Shown one piece after another: positions 1 through 10,706 of a stretch of DNA of 64,000 nucleotides. The stretch is taken from assembly GCF_042453785.1 (NCBI RefSeq), contig NC_091661.1:29193501-29257500 (forward strand), read 5' to 3'. Position 1 is the stretch's first letter. Every line of letters starts with the position of its first letter. The notes beneath the pieces were generated by a model. That model saw only the letters and a list, made by a program, of their open reading frames with translations, was not told where the DNA came from and did not search any database. This DNA comes from Malus domestica (lineage: Eukaryota > Streptophyta > Magnoliopsida > Rosales > Rosaceae). The position numbers and the translations under genes were made by a program.

Positions 1-3000
1 GTCTTCAGAGATGATTGACAAGCATTATTATTTATCTGATGTATGTTGCTTAAGACTGCGATGCGATCAACAGCGCGCATTATTGGCGGTCCAATGAGCA
101 ATTCGGTCTCCACCTCAGAACTCATGATACTTTGGCTCCAGTAGTTTACAGAAGCAGAAGCAGAAGCTCCTGCTTTTTCATAGCTTACAGAAGCAGAAGC
201 TCTTTTTTCTTGAGCTGAATGCTCCATCAACAGCTTCGCACCACTCTGATCATATCATCATAGTGCAGATAAATAAACAAGAAAAGAAAGAAAGACTAGA
301 GAAATTTACAATGATCGGTTTAAGATTCTTATCATGATATAACATCACCTCAAACGTCATTCACAGTACGCAGTTGTTGGTAATTAAATAATGGCAAAAG
401 AGTTCAACAGGACTTAACAAAGTTTACCTCTTCGCGTAATTTTGCGTTCTCTTGTAAGAGGAGCGTCTCCTGATTTTAGAGAGAAAGATGGTGTTAGAAC
501 TTGAAACTAGTGAAGCAGTTGATCTATATCTGTAAAAATTACTATTAATAGGTTTTGTAGCACTAAAATTTAAGGAGAAATCGACCGCAATTGATCGTTT
601 TTCAAATCTCAATTGCTGAAATGGTTAGTTTCAAGTATGCCATTGACATCTAACCATTATGTCGTAATTATTTGACCACTGTGTTGTCGATATTCGATTG
701 ATGTTGTCAATATTTGATTATGATCTATTTAGCAATTGAGATTTGATTTTATGATATTTTAGCAAAAAATAAAATAAATACCTTTGCCTTTAGATTTTCC
801 ATCTGCTCCATGAATAATTGAGCCTGGAATCACTTCAAGTTTGTTAAATTCCAAAAGAAAAAGAAAAATCCATTAAACAGATACGTGTTGGAGGAAAATA
901 GACTTGTGACCATCAGCTGAAATACATGTACTTATGTACCTTTCTCTCTCTTATGCTGCGTAAACTTCGTTCCAGCTGGCTACTGATCTCCTGGAGTTCT
1001 TCAACAAAGCAAGAATCCAAATCATTTCCCAAAAGCTTCCTAAGACACACAAATTTCAGAGTTTAGGAAAACCTAAAATATCAGTTGAGTGAAAAAGGGC
1101 AGGGGAAGATGATCAAACTAAGCCATAAACCGTTGAGAAGCTTCTAGGATCTCTATCTTCTTGGTCATAATAGCTGATTCATGCTTCAAGTGCTGCATGC
1201 ATGCAGATTAATTAGCTTTTGACAATTAAAAGTTGTCTCATATGGGGGTTAGGTTAACAAAAGATGAGTGCAGAAAGTTAAAAAGGAGTGCAGAAATCAC
1301 ATCTCTGATAAAATTGTCGAAAATCAAACATCATATCATCAACGGTTATAACACATGATAACATAAAGAAGTCCCAACGAAAGAGTACAATCATTGCGAA
1401 ATGTGATCTTTAATCTCTTTAGGTGTGAAAGGAGTTGCTAGAAGTTAACCTAGTCAACGACTTGAAACCCCCTCCCTCCCCCCCCCCCCCACTTCTCTTT
1501 TCTTTCACCCATTTTCATTTGATGAGCATGTATCAAGTGTCAGTGTAGTAAATAGTGGTTATAGACAAATTGGAGTAGGATTCTCTCCCTTTCAAATTTC
1601 CCTCCCCTCAAGTTGCATCCTATTTGTACGGTCACGATTAAGCCATGTCACCTTCTGGTGTTGACTTCTTTATAAAAAGTGAAAGAGAAAGAGGAAAATG
1701 GGAGAGGATTAGAGGGGAGGGGCATGAATTTAGAAGGGAGAGAATCCTACTCTGGAAAAAATCCAAAAAACTTGCCTGCAATTAATATCTTATATAATAT
1801 ATAGACACAACTGTATGCGTACGGTAATGATTTTCACATGGATAGAAGATAACTATAAAGCAAAGTTGGGTTTTTCATATTAGTTTAGATGAGTTTGATT
1901 CTCATGGTTTGAACAATTTAACATTAATTTTGGATTGGTGTAAGTTTGATAAATGTGAGCTCAATCTATTAATTGTGAAACTCAAATGCGTTTTCTTTTC
2001 CCTCACTTCATTATTGGTTGTTCTCCTTTCTCTCTCTCAAAATGGTTGGCCCGCTATTATATGAATGAAACTCATAAGAGCTATACATGACACTTAACAA
2101 TAAGACTCATCCTTGTTGAACTCACTTCCTATGCTTGTTTGCTTTTCATCTATTAGAATCAAACTCAAATTTGCTAGTTCACTCTAGAAGTGTGGAAGTC
2201 CTGACAATTAGTTCTTGATTTTATTCTCTATAAATACATTGATATGAAAGGTGCATAACAAAACCAAGTAGGAAGAACAAGAATCATCCCAGCAAGTGAT
2301 CTCAAAAACACTTCCCAGGAATGTTATACTGATTAGGCTACTAGAACCCTCACATAAAACACAATAATCCTCTTTCCTTTTCCATAAAGCACCGAGAAAT
2401 GCCTCCCAGATAAAGTTATATATGGTGAAAATGAGTTCGCCATATAAAATGCAACTATGCAGGGAGTGGTGCTTATTAACCACCTTGTACCTCTAGCACA
2501 ACAGTAAAAACGAAACTTCAATGTCCGCTGATATGAAGAAAATCTAACAAAGACTTCGCAATTAATTTTTTACGTGCACACACATATATGCATATGTATA
2601 TATCCCAAAAAGTGACAACTATTCCTCCAGAAAGGCATGGAAGTTATCCAATCTCTCAACCCTTTACTTACCTGGTGGAAGGCCCCGTTGCAAACTCCCA
2701 CCAACCCACCGGAAGCAACTAAAATACTTGCAATTTGTTCAACATATGCCTAAATTTAACAGATTAATTTTACATTTTGTAACGAAAAAGAAATATAATC
2801 TTTTCATATATACTTAACCAGATCACTTGAAAAGAAAGGATTGAGAGTAAAATGCTATAGTTCTCGTTCTTTATTAAATCATGTATAACCGATCTCTTTC
2901 CACCAAGATTTGATGTAAATTACTACCTTCTTCTCAATATATTAAAGGACGCTGAAACATTTTTTGTGATATAAAGGGCCAATTACGACTCAAAACTTTA

Positions 3001-4489
3001 GGTCCGTAACTATAATTAAGCTTCTATCCTGAAATACATCAAATCGGCTAAAAGAGATCATAGCCATAAAGAGAAAGCTAAAAGTTGTTTCTTTCCCTAA
3101 TATAGTTATATCAGCAAGTCTACTCTCAATGCACTTGCACACTATCTTCCGTCATTTTGAAGATTATGGCCGAAGACTAAATTCATCACACCAAGATTTT
3201 TAAAGTTTCATAACAAAATCTGAAATCTAAAAGATTGAATTTTCAAAATCCAAGATAGATCGCCTAACCTGCACATGTTGTTCCACTTCAACCTTGTTGG
3301 TTTGCTCATCTTTTGCATAGTTATGGTATCGTGTTAGAGTCTCTTGCATGCTGAAGCATCCAGAAAAATAAAGGTCAAAAATTCAAATATGATGAAATCA
3401 TAGAGTACTCCATATTAGTTCCAGTATCTCTTAACAATATGATATAGATGATGTTTTGCAGTGGTTCAAGTTTTCTGAAAACTCATTCAGTTTAGTGGAC
3501 AAAATCTACATAAATTGTTGCAGAGGACAGAGAATGCACTATAGTTAACAAAAAAGCAGTTAGCATTTAGACCTACACTTTGTAAATTGTAAAAGGAGTA
3601 AGCTACTATCAATGAAATTGTGTTGATCATATCACTGCAATCATTCACAAATTATAATTAAAATACCACTCCATTGTATGTGGATGAATTTTTAATGTTC
3701 GAATTCATTTCAGGTAAGTTTAATACAGCTTGGTTCCTCCCGTTTCAAACTCAAACCAGTTGCTGAAGTCCCGTTCAAGTTAAATATATGCTAATCGAAA
3801 GGAAACGGCTAGGATGGATGATAATTGGAGCTGGTGTGTTGAAGTAAAATTGGTCAGTGGAGTATAGGATATGTCTAGTGAACTTCATTTAAGTCAAAAA
3901 AGGAAAACAAAATGCCACAAATATTTTCTAAAAGTTAAAACTTTGAGTACACAAATCTGCCTGTGAGGTAACTGAAGAAATACATATTGTACTAATTACA
4001 AAGATATATCTGAATTTGGTTTGATTATAATTATAAATTTATAAGGGTAAACATCATGTGTAAGATGTATGGTACAAATTAAACATAAATATATATAGGT
4101 TGTCAAGTACTGATTATGACTAGAACTGATAGAAAGCTCGAAATCTGTATTGTATTTTTACAACATATATAGTACACCCTAGCATTAGCACCAGGCACCA
4201 AGCATCACGAGTACCCCATACCTTGTTGTTTCATTTAATGAAATTAAGCATATAGAACAAAAGAAAGATGGGGTTTCAAGAATTTATAGAAATTAAAGAA
4301 AACGTACTCAGAGCTGCAGAACTCATAGAGCTTGTCTTTCTGGGAGAAGATGATGACTGCAACTTCTGCATCGCAAAGAACCGAAAGTTCATAAGCTTTC
4401 TTTAACAAGCCGTTTCGACGTTTGGTGAAGGTCACTTGCCGGCTTGTGGCATTCTCAATTCTTTTCATCTCAATCTTCCCTCTCACCAT
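1..4489 (-). CDS. AGL71/72-like: MADS1: SOC1-clade (AGL42/71/72-like) MADS-box gene, 3' end beyond window
   Basis: Type II MADS-box transcription factor of the SOC1 clade; family members bind CArG boxes in the nucleus and promote flowering. Inferred coding exons: 4308-4489 (MADS domain), 3269-3350, 1131-1192, 940-1039, 782-823, 428-469 and 1-245. All junctions have GT/AG borders and compatible phases. Exon 1 encodes a typical MADS domain beginning [20 protein letters not shown], with Thr where its sisters have Ser before KRRNGL. Exons 3-6 encode the K domain. The last exon keeps the SOC1 motif ([11 protein letters not shown]). After MRAVD, one extra base relative to MADS2 shifts the frame, the MADS2-type stop is missed, and the reading frame stays open to the window edge. 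Exon 2 also lacks one His codon present in MADS2. Expression cannot be judged; the altered tail could be tolerated. Confidence 0.85.
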
Positions 4490-5027
4490 GTCTTAGCTTT
4501 GCCTAATTCATCGGCCACCACCATCGTTAATTGCAAAAAACAGGGAAAAATCTTATAAAATTGGTAAAGATAAGCAACATATATAGCTCAAAAAGCTAGC
4601 TATAGAAGGGTTATTTAGAAGCACTATTGAGAAAAAGATTTACAACCTGCACCCAGGAGGGTTTGGAGAAGTACTCCAACACTAGAAAAAATGTCAGATT
4701 TGGGAAGAACGTCCGGTGACAATGAAGAAAACCCAGGAGATAGTCAACTTGAAAAACCCCAAAGAAGTTCTAAAAGAAGCAAATTAGAGATGAACCCAAA
4801 AGGATATATAGAAAGAAAAAAATTCCCAAAAAGATTTTAAATTAAGTTTCTAAAAATAGAACCCAGAGAATAAGTTTTAATTACCAAAAGGATACAGAAA
4901 AAGACCCCCAACGGTATTGGATTTGAAGGATACAATTATGGAAAATAGAACAGAAACCCTAAAATAATGTTCACAGTGCAGGAAAACGCAAAGAAGGAAT
5001 ATCTGATTGTGAATGTCCAATCTCTTT
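4490..5027 (-). promoter_or_regulatory. MADS1 5' flank
   Basis: Upstream sequence of MADS1, closely related to the flanks of MADS2 (15845-16430) and MADS3 (27338-27910). All three share an A-rich stretch just above the ATG and TATATA-like runs 90-160 bp upstream. The likeness stops at 5027, where unit I carries extra DNA, and resumes near 7147. No transcription start can be fixed from sequence alone. Confidence 0.45.
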
Positions 5028-5641
5028 TTTTTTTTTAAAGCCGAATGTGAAGGAAAAATTACAGATAAATATACTTTTAATACTTAATTTTATATTAAAA
5101 CAAAAATTTTTAAACATTTCAATGAAAGACAAAAATTAATATATGTGAAAGATGACATCATTTACACTATGTTTGGATTAATAAATTTAAGATTATTAAG
5201 AAATTTTAAAATGAGAGAAATTGAAATGACAGGATTTTATTTTCTAGAATTTGTGAATTTTCTTGTTTGGTTAATCTAAAAAAACAATGGACTTGAATAC
5301 GGAATTTGTTATTTTTAAGCCATCAATCATAAAAATTGGGAAATGACACATATTTACATGGAATTTAAACTTGGAAATTGGAGGTCCCAAATTCCAAGTT
5401 CTTTTTCTACACAAAAATTCTAAATTTCTATATTTATGAATCTAAACAGGGGAATTGGTGTATGTCAATTTATAAATTCTGACTTTTATCTAAATTTCAA
5501 GTTTATTTCCCTCATCCAAACATAATGTTACTTTTTTTTTCCTCTAAAATGTAAGTTACAAAAATACATTTTATCTTTTGCATTTTTTCACACTTCTTTC
5601 TCCTACTCTCTTATTTCTCTTTTTTTTTCTTTCTCATGCTC

Positions 5642-5676
5642 CTCTCTCTATGTCTCTCTCACTCTCTACCTCTCTC

Positions 5677-5730
<54 letters not shown>
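5642..5730. repeat. (CT)n microsatellite
   Basis: Long run of CT dinucleotides with a few interruptions at the left. It produces a meaningless Ser-Leu reading frame, so no gene is called here. Confidence 0.95.
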
Positions 5731-5732
<2 letters not shown>

Positions 5733-6537
5733 TTTTTCCTATTTCATCAATAAACAACAAATATCGATCCATATACCAATAAAATCACAATTTATGCATG
5801 TGCATGATCAAGAAAACATGGTACGATGAAGCACAAGCCATTCTTGACGATTTGTCAAAAGGTCATCTTGAAGAATTTAACAAGCCCAAGTAAAAAATTT
5901 GAACTAAGGAACTATTGCAGAAGCTAGCTAGAGCAATGTTAACCTGTGAGTTTGTCTACCAACTCTTTATATTTAAATATAGAAAAAATGCTTTTCTCGA
6001 GGATGACTTGGTGAAGCACTGAAACCCTCTAAGGTAAAGGAGACTTCCCATATTTGAAAAGATTTCTTCATTTAGAAATGAGTTAGTTCGCTAATTTTGT
6101 AGAGATTTATAGATGTTGAAGTGGATCTTAATTTGTATTCTACTATAAGTTAGGAGGTCGGTATCAAATAAGTGATATGTACAAGAACAACAACATTGAA
6201 ATTCATTTTTCTTTACTTCGATTAAATTATGGTAACAAAAATAGGGTGACATGTTTGTAGTTCTGAACTAACATATATAGTTTTATTTCGTTAATTTGTA
6301 CAAAAGCATGCTTATTTTCTAGTTACTGAGCTTAAAGATATCACTATAATTTATGTTTTGTTTCTTCTGTTTATTTGCTTTTAGGTTCAATATCTACTGA
6401 TGAAACAAACAAAGATTCGTATGTGAGGATTAGTGAAATCGAGCTTACTTTGTGTTGTAATTTTGTTGTATTTTCATTGGGTTGTATAGAGAGATGGGTT
6501 TGTAAATGAATCTATTAAATGTGTTTCTTTTGGCCTA

Positions 6538-6875
6538 AAAAAATGGTCGAAGACGAGTTGAACCGATTCAGCAAAAATGGTTGATGACGGGTTGAACTGA
6601 TTCTGCAAATAGGTTGAACTGATTTTGCAAAATGAAGACGGGTTGAACTGATTCTGGAAAATGGTCGAGAACGGGTTGAACTGATTCTGCAAAATAGTCA
6701 AGGACGGGTTAAGCTGATTATTCAAAAATAGTCGAAGACGAGTTGAACTGATGCTACAAAAATGATCAAGGACGGGTTGAACTGGTTCTGCAAAATAGTC
6801 GATGACGAGTTGAACTGATTCTACATATAATTTCAAAACTGATTCTGCAGAAATAGTCGATGATGAGTTAAGCTT
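6538..6875. repeat. Minisatellite, about 33-34 bp unit, 9-10 copies
   Basis: Imperfect tandem array with core GACGGGTTGAACTGATTCTG. Copies differ by substitutions and small indels, and one copy is compressed. On the minus strand the array stays open for 120 codons because the unit length is near a multiple of three; this is probably a repeat artefact. It lies inside the 2.1 kb insertion. Confidence 0.9.
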
Positions 6876-7155
6876 ATGACATATATTAATTTTGTTGGAG
6901 TTGTGAGGGCTGGGTTCTATTAACAGCCCTAAAGACTTACAGGAATGACTGGTATTCTAAAACATTGTTTTCATGTTTTCGTCTCTTCTTGACATGTTTA
7001 AAAACTAGTGGAGTTACTTGAAATATAGTGAAAGTTTTTGTCTCTATATATAAAGCTTCCGAATTTGAATTATATTATTGCTAACTTATTGTGAAACTTA
7101 ATCTTTTTTTACTTAAATATTATCGTTTATTAAAAATAAAATAAAAAATCTCTTT

Positions 7156-8327
7156 ATTCTCAGGCCACACAACCCTTTTCTTTCCATTTTGACTACTTCC
7201 ATTATTCCCTTCGTCTTTCTCTCCAAACTTCATACACACACAAAAAAAGGCATAGTTTTAATTAGGATTAATTGTTGATTTAGTTCTTAAATTATTACCT
7301 CAGTGAAAATTAGATTTTTTTCGGTAAAAAAATCCCTAATATTAGTTTCAAAATTATTTTATCCAATTTTTCATCAACTTAAGTCATATGACTCATTTTA
7401 GAGGGTAATGTTATCATTTTATTGCCTACAAACCCTTAACGTTGTACATTAGTTGCAAATCTAACTTCCTATTTACTTTTTAAAGTTAACTCCATAGACT
7501 AAAGTTAACGTTTTATTTAGAAGAAATACAAATATGGAAACTAAATTAGAAACCCTAGAAATAATATTCACATAGAAGGGAAACACAGGGAAGGATCTTT
7601 TTATCTAATTGTGGATGCCCACTCCCTTTATCCTCAGGCCACACAATCCTTTTTTTTTTTCTTTTCTTTTTTTCATATTGATCGATAGCTCTACTTATAT
7701 TATTCCGTTTGTATTTCTCACAAAACTTCCTAACCCAATAAAAAGGTATAATTAACTATAAAACTCTCAGTCATAACAAATAAATGAATATAAAATAAAC
7801 AGACATAAGTTTAGTCAATTTAAATATAAGTACCTAGTTGCGTTTCTTAATTGGGAAATATAGAATAATGTTAGGTACACTAATTTTTTAGACTAATTTG
7901 TAAACCATGTGATATTTCCCTAATATAAAATAAGCATATTAATCAACACTTAAATAATAATTCAATCATCAACAATCATATCATATATTTACAAAGTTTG
8001 AATAACTAGTCTCTCAAGTATTACCGGCAAAAATAAGAAACAAAGAAGAAAAAGAGAGAGGACGAGCTATATATAAGCAATAGTGTTTTGTAAAAGTGCT
8101 TGAGAATCAACTGAAAGAATTTTCATAATGCTAGGTGGGCTACATTTTTAGATTAAATTTGTGAACTATGTGGTATGTTATAATAAAATAAAATAAAAAA
8201 CATTAGTCAACACTTAAGCCATAATTCTATGTCACCTCATATTTTTTATAATATTTTATAATTTTAATACAAAAATTAATATTAAATTACAAGGTACCTA
8301 AGAGTCCATGCTGCATTTGCTGTCAGC
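7156..8327. other. AT-rich spacer of unit I with a second promoter-like copy
   Basis: Positions 7147-7260 resume the MADS-upstream sequence shared with units II and III. At 7530-7800 a second, diverged copy of the same upstream stretch follows (AGAAACCCTA, then a CTCAGGCCACACAA motif). The upstream region was therefore locally duplicated in unit I. No gene recognised. Confidence 0.5.
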
Positions 8328-8480
8328 GGCCCATCGTCATTTTTTCGAAGATACGACTGTGTCACGTAGCTAGCCTTGAGTGCCGAATCCAAATTTTCAG
8401 CGAGACGGGGACGTATTTGTGGGATCCAGAAAGAACCATTGGCCGAAAGCCTGGAAATATGATGTTTTGGATCTAGCAAG
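8328..8480. promoter_or_regulatory. Conserved spacer block, unit I copy
   Basis: Diverged copy of a block also present at 17365-17445 and 28690-28757. It shares CGTCATTTTTTC and GATACGAC, and the G-box of the other copies is here CACGTA. It sits between the MADS gene and the oxygenase in every unit. Any function as a divergent regulatory region is inference. Confidence 0.35.
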
Positions 8481-9317
8481 GTCAGTCACATCCTTCGATC
8501 TCTTAAATAAAGAAGAATACCTAAACCTTAAAAATCACAATGATAAAATAAGAATACGTCTGATATTGTCTCAAAATTTAAACTCATATAATAATAATAG
8601 TAAGATAATGAGCATACTCCCTTTTTCTTTTACTATTTATACTTCTACAAGTTAAATAAATCTAAAAACGGCATAACATGTTAGCCAGGGTAAAATACTA
8701 AGTGAGCTTTTACTTAATACATATTACAATCGAAATCTTTAATTTAATTTTTATTTATCCTTTTTTTTTTTGAAGTCAAAGACTGTTTTGAACCCTCTAC
8801 ATTAAATTCATTTAAACTGCAAGAAGGTGAAGATTTTGAATCTTGGGCAATAGACACTTGGAGGGATGCATTCGATTGGGATTTTGATGGATTTTGATAG
8901 AGTGTAATTAATTTCTAGAGATTTTATGTAAAATTTTGAAAGATTCCATCAAATTCTCAGGGAGATGTGAGATTTGTGAATACTTAAAATAAACTATAAA
9001 ATTTATCAAATTCTCTCAGATTCACCAACTTTTTAAAATTCTTTAAAATTAATTTCTACTTGAATACATCTAAAATATTATAACTCTTTTAAAATCTTGA
9101 TTAAATACAGCTAAACTTTAAAAGAATAATTTAAAATCATAATTAAATACCCCTAAATTTATAAAGAGAAAGAAATTAAATATCTCAAAATCCCAATCTA
9201 CTACACTCCCTAAGTTGAAGTGAATGTCAATTCTACTCCAATAGAGTCTGGGTAAATGAGCCAGAAACCCTAAAACAGAGCAAGCGAGAAAAACGAAGGC
9301 CGAGTCCTCCTACGCGT
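8481..9317. other. Gene-free spacer before oxygenase relic
   Basis: AT-rich DNA with no recognisable coding region. The last ~80 bp correspond to the leader just upstream of the oxygenase start codon in units II and III (same sense of AAACCC and GCGAGAAA motifs). Confidence 0.4.
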
Positions 9318-9560
9318 ATGGCTGAAACGAGAAAAAACAAGCGGAAAATGGGAATCCGTAGAGGAAAGCAGATTCCAAGAAAACAGCATCCAAGTGGCCT
9401 CCAATCAAACCAAACCAAAGCTTCAGATAGCTCCTCTCAAAGATACCATTCTCTTTACTTTAAGAATCCCATTTCACTATCTAAAAAATTTGGTGCATTT
9501 GATTGGATTGTGTAGAATCATCTGATTAGATTCGTTAAGAGACGCCGGTATCACTTGCTC
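9318..9560 (+). pseudogene. Relic of 2OG-Fe(II) oxygenase, unit I
   Basis: The start MAETR...NKRKM matches exon 1 of the oxygenases at 20730 and 37728. Small indels break the frame, and the intron-1 donor GTAAGA has become TTAAGA. The relic then jumps directly into sequence matching intron 2 of the intact gene (near 38455), so exon 2 is missing. Exons 3-4 are also absent: at about 9640 it runs into the block that normally follows the gene. It is the most decayed of the three oxygenase copies. Confidence 0.8.
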
Positions 9561-9635
9561 TTGGAGAAATGCTTCTATGATTATGGAAAACAAAGGTTTT
9601 TGTTGCCCTGCGCAACTTTAGTTAGTAGCTTTAGG

Positions 9636-10190
9636 AGACCAGCTCGAGTGAGCAGCCTTCACGATGGCTGCTGGTCCGGCTACGTGTGAGAAAGACATTG
9701 AGGTTCCAGAGTCTACACGGTATTTGACATTCCTTGTGTCTTTGTGAATTGAAGCTCATGTAACGGGTGACTAGGCGCAAGGATGTCAACACCCAGCGCA
9801 TTGAGATCAGGCTACTAATTTATCCAAGAGCTCAAAACCGTGAGAGTAGATAGGTAGAAAGAGAAGTTTATAGGGCGAAACGAAGCATTCGAGTCGTACA
9901 AATTGCATTATTAGTCTACCTTCAGAATATCAGGCACCATTAGCTTAAGGTCCTTTTTATATATAGTCATCAAATTGAATAAATCTATCCAATAAAATAA
10001 ACATGATTAAACATGATTAAACATGAATGCGTTGAGAAAGAAAAAATGCGTGTGATTTTCAGTTTCGTGCATACAAATGTTTATGTAGAAACCAACCGTA
10101 TAAGGAAAATAGAATTTATTTAATTCTCAGGGCAAGATCAAAGTTACATTGGCAATTTAAATTGGGAAAAAATGAAAATCTTTGGGTAAG
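9636..10190. other. Oxygenase-peroxidase spacer block, unit I copy
   Basis: Diverged copy of the block at 21400-22030 and 40090-40735, recognisable by GTGAGCAGCCTTCACG and by GACATTGAG. Likeness ends at about 10190, just short of where the peroxidase stop codon would lie. No peroxidase sequence follows, so the unit I peroxidase was lost. Confidence 0.6.
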
Positions 10191-10706
10191 TGCTCTCTCA
10201 GACAGGAATTAGGGTATAACTATTTAATCTGAAGAAAACGCCCATTATTTGATCAGAAAAGCCATGTCATAGAGATGAGTTCGATTACTTGTCACTTCTT
10301 AATGCGAATTATGGGCTCAAATCGAATACCAAACCCCTTAACTTCAGATGTTTTCCCAAAAAAATAAAAAATAAAAAATAAAAATCTCTTAACTTCAGAT
10401 TTCCCTAAACCAATTCGTTGACTTACACCTTCCAGTTGCTCCATAATATGTTCCGCTAGTTTTACATCACACACTTACTCTCCTCATACATTGATAGCAA
10501 ATAAAGTGGTGCTAACATACACAAAATTATACAACAGGCTCAAAACTCAGGAAATTATAACTTCTTTGATCTTTTATTGTTTGACCTTATTAGTATTATT
10601 AATCTGAGAGCACGGCCTACTACAGATGGGTATCCATCGCATTTTTTTGTTCTTTATTTTAATTGTTATGGCATTTTCTTTAGAGATGATTGACAAACAT
10701 TATTAT
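10191..10706. other. Spacer downstream of MADS2
   Basis: About 500 bp between the unit I relic and the MADS2 stop codon. A short minus-strand reading frame at 10292-10474 has no family I recognise. From about 10680 the sequence matches the start of the window, i.e. it is shared 3' flank of MADS1 and MADS2. Confidence 0.4.

Larger units (their letters stand above)
5028..7146. mobile_element. 2.1 kb insertion in unit I, bounded by 9-bp repeats
   Basis: Units II and III are continuous where unit I is interrupted. The interruption is flanked by the 9-mer AATCTCTTT at 5019-5027 and 7147-7155, consistent with a target-site duplication of a Mutator-type element. The ends are T-rich and A-rich and I see no long terminal inverted repeat. 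No transposase reading frame is visible. It contains a CT microsatellite (5642-5730) and a minisatellite (6538-6875). The assignment as one mobile element is inference. Confidence 0.45.

Noticed and set aside
5578..5829. Open frame of 83 codons with Ser-Leu repeats
   Set aside because: Produced by the CT microsatellite; no real initiation context or family.
6474..6836. 120-codon minus-strand frame over the minisatellite
   Set aside because: Repeat unit length close to a multiple of three keeps the frame open; no recognised protein.
10292..10474. Possible PPR or peroxidase exon on the minus strand
   Set aside because: No catalytic or repeat motif of either family could be confirmed; a short chance frame is simpler.
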